This document shows, in pieces, positions 59,898 to 64,000 of a stretch of 64,000 nucleotides of DNA. A model generated the notes under the pieces. It was not told the DNA's origin. It was given only the letters and a program-made list of their open reading frames with translations, and made no database searches. This DNA comes from Cedecea neteri (lineage in GTDB: Bacteria; Pseudomonadota; Gammaproteobacteria; Enterobacterales; Enterobacteriaceae), in assembly GCF_000758325.1 (NCBI RefSeq), contig NZ_CP009459.1, forward strand, positions 3,224,001 through 3,288,000, written 5' to 3'. How positions within the stretch are numbered: position 1 is the stretch's first letter; the number at the start of each line of letters is the position of its first letter. Made by a program: the position numbers and the translations under genes.

Positions 59898-60917
59898 TTA
59901 AGTAAGGGAAATCGACGTGTGTCGGTGAATCATGTTGACCTTCACCCAACTGGTGCGTGAAGGCTGTGAAGGCGTGCGGGCGCGCTCCAGCAGGTGAGCC
60001 AGCGCCAGCCGGGAGATTTCCGCCACGTCCTGGTTAAGGGTGGTGAGCCGGTAGCTGTACTGCGCCGTTTGTGGCGTGTTGTCGAAGCCGATCAGCTGAA
60101 AATCCTGCGGAGCATATTTGCCGCGCTGGCGCATTCCGTCGAGAAAGCCACAGGCCAGCTGCGCGTTGGCGCAGAAAATACCGTCGGGTATCTGCGTGAC
60201 AGCTTCTGCCGCCTGCCAGCCGCCTTCATAGCCTTCCTCTGCACAAAGCAGCGACACAAGGTTTGGCTCAACGCTTACGCCACTGTCGGTTAGCGCCTGG
60301 CGGAACGCCTCGCCGCGCATTCTGCCAGCCCAGGTAGAAGAGTGATTGTTGAGCCAGCCAAAATGTTTGCACCCGCTGTTGAGCAGCTGTTCGGCGGCCA
60401 GCACCGCCCCGGCGGCGTTATCCGAGCAGACGTAATCCACGCCGGGAATGTCGGGCTGGCGGTTGATGCCGACCACCGGGATATGCTGCTGCACGCATTC
60501 GTTCACCAGCGCTTCGGGCGGTTTGCCGGAGGTGACGATGACGCCGGAGACGCGAAACTGAGTGAAATGGCGTAGCGTTTCCGCCAGCTCCTGCTCAGAG
60601 CGGATCTCCGTGACCAGAGCCTGGAAGCCGTTGCGCTGAATTTCACTGAGCAGGCCATCAAGCAAACTGCTGCGAAACGGATCGTTGATGCGAGACACGA
60701 TGACGCCAATCAGATGGCTGCGTCGGCGATTAAGCCCCTGAGCAAGAAAATTGACCTGATAACCCAGCTCTTCGGCTACCTGCAGCACACGTTCCCGCGT
60801 GGCAGGGGAAATACTGCCGTTATTGCTCAGTGCGCGAGAAACCACAGCGCGTGAAACGCCCGCCCGGCGGGCCACGTCTTCGGCGGTCACGCTTTGTTTA
60901 TGTATCGACGAACTCAA
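59898..60917 (-). CDS. LacI-family transcriptional regulator
   Basis: 339 residues. N-terminal LacI helix-turn-helix VTAEDVARRAGVSRAVVSRAL (about 9-30), hinge with GYQVNFLAQGL, then a periplasmic-binding-protein-like sensor domain (about 65-330). The most upstream start is TTG 60917, overlapping the MBL stop by 3 bases and supported by GAGG upstream. A perfect 18-bp palindrome with a central CG at 61788-61805 is its likely operator, placed to control both this operon and the divergent ABC transporter. The inducer is probably a sugar or polyol derivative. Confidence 0.9.
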   Translation of the reverse strand: MSSSIHKQSVTAEDVARRAGVSRAVVSRALSNNGSISPATRERVLQVAEELGYQVNFLAQGLNRRRSHLIGVIVSRINDPFRSSLLDGLLSEIQRNGFQALVTEIRSEQELAETLRHFTQFRVSGVIVTSGKPPEALVNECVQQHIPVVGINRQPDIPGVDYVCSDNAAGAVLAAEQLLNSGCKHFGWLNNHSSTWAGRMRGEAFRQALTDSGVSVEPNLVSLLCAEEGYEGGWQAAEAVTQIPDGIFCANAQLACGFLDGMRQRGKYAPQDFQLIGFDNTPQTAQYSYRLTTLNQDVAEISRLALAHLLERARTPSQPSRTSWVKVNMIHRHTSISLT

Positions 60918-61684
60918 GGCAAATAATCCTCAGTGTAAAACCGCTGCTGGTGGAAGTCGTACTGCAGCCCGTCCTGGCTGACGAACAGCCCGGCGTGAGG
61001 ACGGCAGGCCAGCTTCAGCGCGGGCAAAATGGCATCGTTACAATGGTACAACCCCAGCGACGGCAGCCCCAGGGACGTAAACAGCTTCAGGCAGCCGGGG
61101 AAATCACCGTGGGACGCGTCCTCCGCCAGCTCAGACAGCGAGGCGCACTCCTGAAACGCCAGGTCCACGCCGGCCATCAGTGCGATGGAAGCTTCGGTTG
61201 GCCGCCCGTCGCCACTATAGAACAAGGCATATTCCCGAATATCCACGCGCAGCGCCAGATTCGGCATTTCATGGCGGGTGGGGGCGGTACGAACCCGCCA
61301 GTGATGCCAGTGGAAATCCGCTTCGCTGTCGCGCCATTCGATAGGGAAACAGAGAGAAGGTTCTGGCCAGTTGGCGAGCGACGCCAGCTGCATCAACACC
61401 TCTCGCTGTTCCGGCTGGCTGTAGATCACCAGCGGCTTTTGGCGAGCAAAACTCTTCCAGTGATTGAGCAGCGCCGTTAACCCGGTGCAGTGGTCGGGAT
61501 GTACGTGGGTGAAAAACAGTACGTCGATGTCGTTGATACCGCCGCCGCGCTGCCACAGCGCGCGGGGCACGGTAGGGCCGCAGTCGATAAGCCATTGCCG
61601 GTTTTCGTCATCAACAATCCGCAGCGCGGAAGTATTTTGCCAGCGGGAGAAAGCGCTGCCGCAGCCAAGCACGTCGATTTTCAT
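60914..61684 (-). CDS. Metallo-beta-lactamase-fold hydrolase, PhnP-like
   Basis: 256 residues. The MBL zinc motif is THVHPDHCTG (HxHxDH, about 59-64), with the N-terminal GCGSAFSRWQNTSAL resembling RNase Z and PhnP phosphodiesterases. Later metal ligands are likely in FYSGDGRPTEAS and the His of LYHCNDA. It is the first gene of a minus-strand operon with LacI and inositol-monophosphatase genes. Its likely job is to cleave a cyclic or diester phosphate to a monophosphate; this is inference from fold and neighbours. Confidence 0.82.
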   Translation of the reverse strand: MKIDVLGCGSAFSRWQNTSALRIVDDENRQWLIDCGPTVPRALWQRGGGINDIDVLFFTHVHPDHCTGLTALLNHWKSFARQKPLVIYSQPEQREVLMQLASLANWPEPSLCFPIEWRDSEADFHWHHWRVRTAPTRHEMPNLALRVDIREYALFYSGDGRPTEASIALMAGVDLAFQECASLSELAEDASHGDFPGCLKLFTSLGLPSLGLYHCNDAILPALKLACRPHAGLFVSQDGLQYDFHQQRFYTEDYLP

Positions 61685-61787
61685 TGCCCCTCGCTAAAAA
61701 TTTATCGCGGTTAATTAAAGTGTCACAAAGACACGCCACAGTAGGCTCACATCATCTCTGAGCGGCGTTTCATTTTTTTTACAGCGA

Positions 61788-61805
61788 AATGAACACGTGT
61801 TCATT
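61788..61805. promoter_or_regulatory. 18-bp palindromic LacI-family operator
   Basis: AATGAACAC-GTGTTCATT is perfectly self-complementary, with the central CG that LacI-family operators usually have. It lies 42 bp before the ABC ATPase start and about 100 bp before the divergent MBL gene. The cognate regulator is probably the LacI protein encoded at 59898-60917. Confidence 0.78.
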
Positions 61806-61846
61806 CAGAGCAAAAAAAGACATAAACAGATATCCCGGACACCGTT

Positions 61847-62872
61847 ATGAGCTACCTGGAAATGGCGCACCTGCAAATTAGTTACGGCGAAAAGGTGGTG
61901 CTAAAAGAAATTAATCTTGCCGTGAAGAAAGGCGAGATGATTGCATTGCTTGGCCCGTCTGGTTGCGGGAAAACAACGTTATTAAACGCTTTGTGTGGGT
62001 TTATTCCGGTAAAGCAGGGCCACATTGTTGTGGCCGGAAATAACATCACCCAAAGTCCACCGGAACAGCGAAATATCACCATGGTATTTCAAAGCTATGC
62101 GCTGTGGCCGCATTTGACGGTGGAACAAAATATTGGGTATGGCCTGAAGCTCCGCAAGTGGCGGCGGGATGCTATTCAGGCGAGAGTGCTTGAACTCTTG
62201 CAAATGGTGAACCTGAACGGCCTGGCCGGGGCGAAAATCACTGAGCTTTCCGGCGGGCAGCGGCAGCGCGTGGCCCTGGCGCGCGCGCTGGCCATTGAGC
62301 CAGACGTGCTGGTGCTGGATGAACCGCTGTCGAACCTGGACGCCAAAGTCCGGCTGAACGTGCGCCATGAAATCAAGCAGCTACAGAAAAAACTGGGTTT
62401 TACCTCGGTGATTGTCACCCACGACCAGCAGGAAGCGCTGGTGATGGCCGACCGCATTGTAGTGCTGAATAACGGGCAAATCGAGCAAACTGGAACCCCG
62501 GAAGAGATTTACCAAAAGCCCGCCACGCCGTTTGTGGCTGATTTTATGGGCGCCGATAACCGTATTACGGCGGAAGAAATACAGGCGTTGGGCCTGGCCT
62601 CGCTAAATAACAGTGGCGACCAGGAAATCTATTTCAGAAGTTCGGATGCCGCGCTTTCATCATTAAATAAAGCTTTCCCGGAGAGTGGATTAACGCTTGA
62701 AGGGGTGGTTGAGCAGAATGCTTTTATTGGCCACAACTACCGCTATGCCATTCGCTGTCGGCAGCGTCTTTTCCATGCCGATTCTGTTGATAATTTGCCG
62801 CTGAATACAAAAGTCAGGCTGCATGTGCCTGAGTCAGCCCTGCATATTTTTAGTTCGTCCCACACGGCTTGA
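61847..62872 (+). CDS. ABC transporter ATP-binding protein (PotA/FbpC class importer)
   Basis: 341 residues. Walker A GPSGCGKTT (about 38), Q-loop MVFQSYALWPHLTV, signature LSGGQRQRVALARAL (about 134-148), Walker B VLVLDEPLSNLDAK, H-loop VTHDQQEAL, then a C-terminal regulatory OB-like region (about 240-341). It powers import by the binding protein encoded 27 nt downstream and by permeases presumably beyond the window. The palindromic operator upstream suggests LacI control. Confidence 0.92.
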   Translation: MSYLEMAHLQISYGEKVVLKEINLAVKKGEMIALLGPSGCGKTTLLNALCGFIPVKQGHIVVAGNNITQSPPEQRNITMVFQSYALWPHLTVEQNIGYGLKLRKWRRDAIQARVLELLQMVNLNGLAGAKITELSGGQRQRVALARALAIEPDVLVLDEPLSNLDAKVRLNVRHEIKQLQKKLGFTSVIVTHDQQEALVMADRIVVLNNGQIEQTGTPEEIYQKPATPFVADFMGADNRITAEEIQALGLASLNNSGDQEIYFRSSDAALSSLNKAFPESGLTLEGVVEQNAFIGHNYRYAIRCRQRLFHADSVDNLPLNTKVRLHVPESALHIFSSSHTA

Positions 62873-62899
62873 ACCATTCTATTTCTCTGAGGGGTAATT

Positions 62900-64000
62900 A
62901 TGTTTACTAAAACCAGGCTTGCCGCCGTCACGGCGCTGTTTTTAAGTTATGGCGTACAGGCGGAAACCGTTTTAAACGTGGCCACCGCAGGTGACCAGAA
63001 TATGGTGGATTATGTCAAAACCTGGCTGGGGCCAAAGTTTGAGGCCGCGCATCCAGGGGTGAAAGTGCGCGTCGTCGGCACCGGGCCGGGGGACGCAGGC
63101 TCGAATAAAATCATTGAAAAACTGAGTGCTCAGCAGCAGAGCGGGGCGAAAACCTGGGATATCGACGTGGCTGTGGTGCACCAGAAAGCGGGCGGCGAAC
63201 TGGTGGAAAAAGGGCTGCTGGAAAAATACCGCCAGCAAATTAAAACGGGCAGCATGGTCACCGCAGATAACGCCAAAAATGCGCTGGGCGTGAACGTGGA
63301 CGGCTATGTGATGCCGATGTTCCTGAGCCAGACGGCCATCGCCTGGAACAGCGAAACCATGAAGGCACCACCGGCCTCTTACGACGAGCTGGTTGAGTGG
63401 GCGGCGAAACACCCGCAGGCGTTTGGCTACAATGGCATTAAAAACGGCATGTCCGGCGTCAGTTTTGTTGTCGGCTGGATCTACGCCTACGGCACCGACG
63501 CCCAGCGTTTGTCCGCCTTACCTTACGATAAAGGCGTAGAGAAAAACTGGTCGCAGGCGTTCGAGAAGCTGAAAGCGTTTAATAAGAACGTGACTTTTAC
63601 GCCGGGCAACGCCGGAACCTTAGACATGCTGACCCGAGGGGAAATAGCCATGGGACCGGTCTGGGTGGATATGTTCTACACCTGGAAAGATCAGGGCAAA
63701 CTGCCGCCGTCCATCAAGCTTGCCTTGCTTTCACCGGGCATGCCGGGGCAGCCGATGTATTACGTCACGCCGGCTAAAGCTGCACAGCCTGAACTGGCGC
63801 GTGAGTTTATTGCGCTGGCAACCAGCCCGGAAGTGCAGGCCGACGGGATCGTGAAGCAGTTCAACTGGTATCCGGGCATTGACGCGAAATACGTCAAACC
63901 GAAGCTGGACGACGCAACCTGGAGCAAACTGTTTGCCGAGATTTCCCCGAAAGCGCTCGCCGACTTCGGCAAAAGCTTCCCGATCGCGCCTTACTTTGAC
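62900..64000 (+). CDS. ABC transporter periplasmic substrate-binding protein, 3' end cut by window
   Basis: 367 residues are visible, still open at base 64000. A Sec signal peptide (LAAVTALFLSYGVQA, cleavage near residue 21) is followed by ETVLNVATAGDQNMVDYVKT, typical of family 1 solute-binding proteins (YnjB/AfuA/iron-type fold), with the lobe-crossing IAMGPVWVDMFYTWKDQG. ATG 62900 has GAGGGG 8 nt upstream. It forms an importer with the ATPase encoded before it. Neighbouring MBL hydrolase and phosphatase genes suggest a phosphorylated ligand such as a sugar-phosphate ester; this is not provable from sequence. Confidence 0.88.
   Translation, partial: MFTKTRLAAVTALFLSYGVQAETVLNVATAGDQNMVDYVKTWLGPKFEAAHPGVKVRVVGTGPGDAGSNKIIEKLSAQQQSGAKTWDIDVAVVHQKAGGELVEKGLLEKYRQQIKTGSMVTADNAKNALGVNVDGYVMPMFLSQTAIAWNSETMKAPPASYDELVEWAAKHPQAFGYNGIKNGMSGVSFVVGWIYAYGTDAQRLSALPYDKGVEKNWSQAFEKLKAFNKNVTFTPGNAGTLDMLTRGEIAMGPVWVDMFYTWKDQGKLPPSIKLALLSPGMPGQPMYYVTPAKAAQPELAREFIALATSPEVQADGIVKQFNWYPGIDAKYVKPKLDDATWSKLFAEISPKALADFGKSFPIAPYFD

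Noticed and set aside
61720..61734. GTGTC-ACAAA-GACAC inverted repeat upstream of the MBL gene.
   Set aside because: Only 5-bp arms; the 18-bp palindrome nearby is a far better operator, so no function is claimed.

Overview
The window looks like chromosomal DNA of a member of the Enterobacteriaceae. The phenylacetate (paa) genes, tynA, feaB, nfrB-nfrA-ybcH and an emrE-like gene all read as close relatives of E. coli K-12 proteins. The genus cannot be fixed by eye; Cedecea-, Enterobacter- or Klebsiella-like genomes are all possible. There are no rRNA or tRNA genes, prophage, insertion sequences or CRISPR arrays.

Layout: (1) 1-717, 3' end of feaB. (2) 0.9-22.8 kb, a type I secretion locus: TolC-like outer-membrane channel, a 5409-residue BapA-type adhesin, an ABC exporter whose N-terminal domain is split off by a frameshift, and a HlyD-type adaptor. 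A possible wHTH regulator (22.8-23.65 kb) and a methyltransferase (24.1-24.8 kb) follow. This block sits between feaB and tynA, which are neighbours in E. coli. (3) 24.8-39.3 kb, aromatic amine and phenylacetate catabolism: tynA and paaZ on the minus strand, paaABCDEFGHIJK on the plus strand; paaX and paaY do not follow. (4) 39.3-46.5 kb, a minus-strand operon of dipeptide-type ABC importer, luciferase-like monooxygenase and a fused CMD/AhpD protein, with no assigned substrate. (5) 46.6-49.3 kb, a small secreted protein, a palindromic repeat element, azlCD with a divergent XRE-cupin regulator, and an SMR efflux protein. (6) 49.6-55.1 kb, nfrB-nfrA-ybcH, a c-di-GMP-linked envelope/exopolysaccharide system whose NfrA is clearly shorter than in E. 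coli. (7) 55.1-59.1 kb, a small periplasmic protein, a cyanide-insensitive-type cytochrome bd oxidase with a DUF2474 subunit, and a GH46 chitosanase. (8) 59.1-64.0 kb, a divergent locus with inositol-monophosphatase-like enzyme, LacI regulator, metallo-beta-lactamase-fold hydrolase, ABC ATPase and solute-binding protein (cut by the window end).

How the parts work together: tynA and feaB turn aromatic amines such as phenylethylamine into phenylacetate. PaaK, the PaaABCDE epoxidase, PaaG, PaaZ, PaaJ, PaaF and PaaH then take it to acetyl-CoA and succinyl-CoA. The Bap locus and Nfr cluster are both surface/biofilm functions. The most unusual signals are a long leader hairpin that includes the Shine-Dalgarno sequence of the 44.9-46.5 kb binding-protein gene, a 1.8-kb six-domain super-repeat inside the giant adhesin, the G-tract frameshift in its exporter, the shortened NfrA, and a perfect 18-bp LacI-type operator in the phosphoester-like locus.
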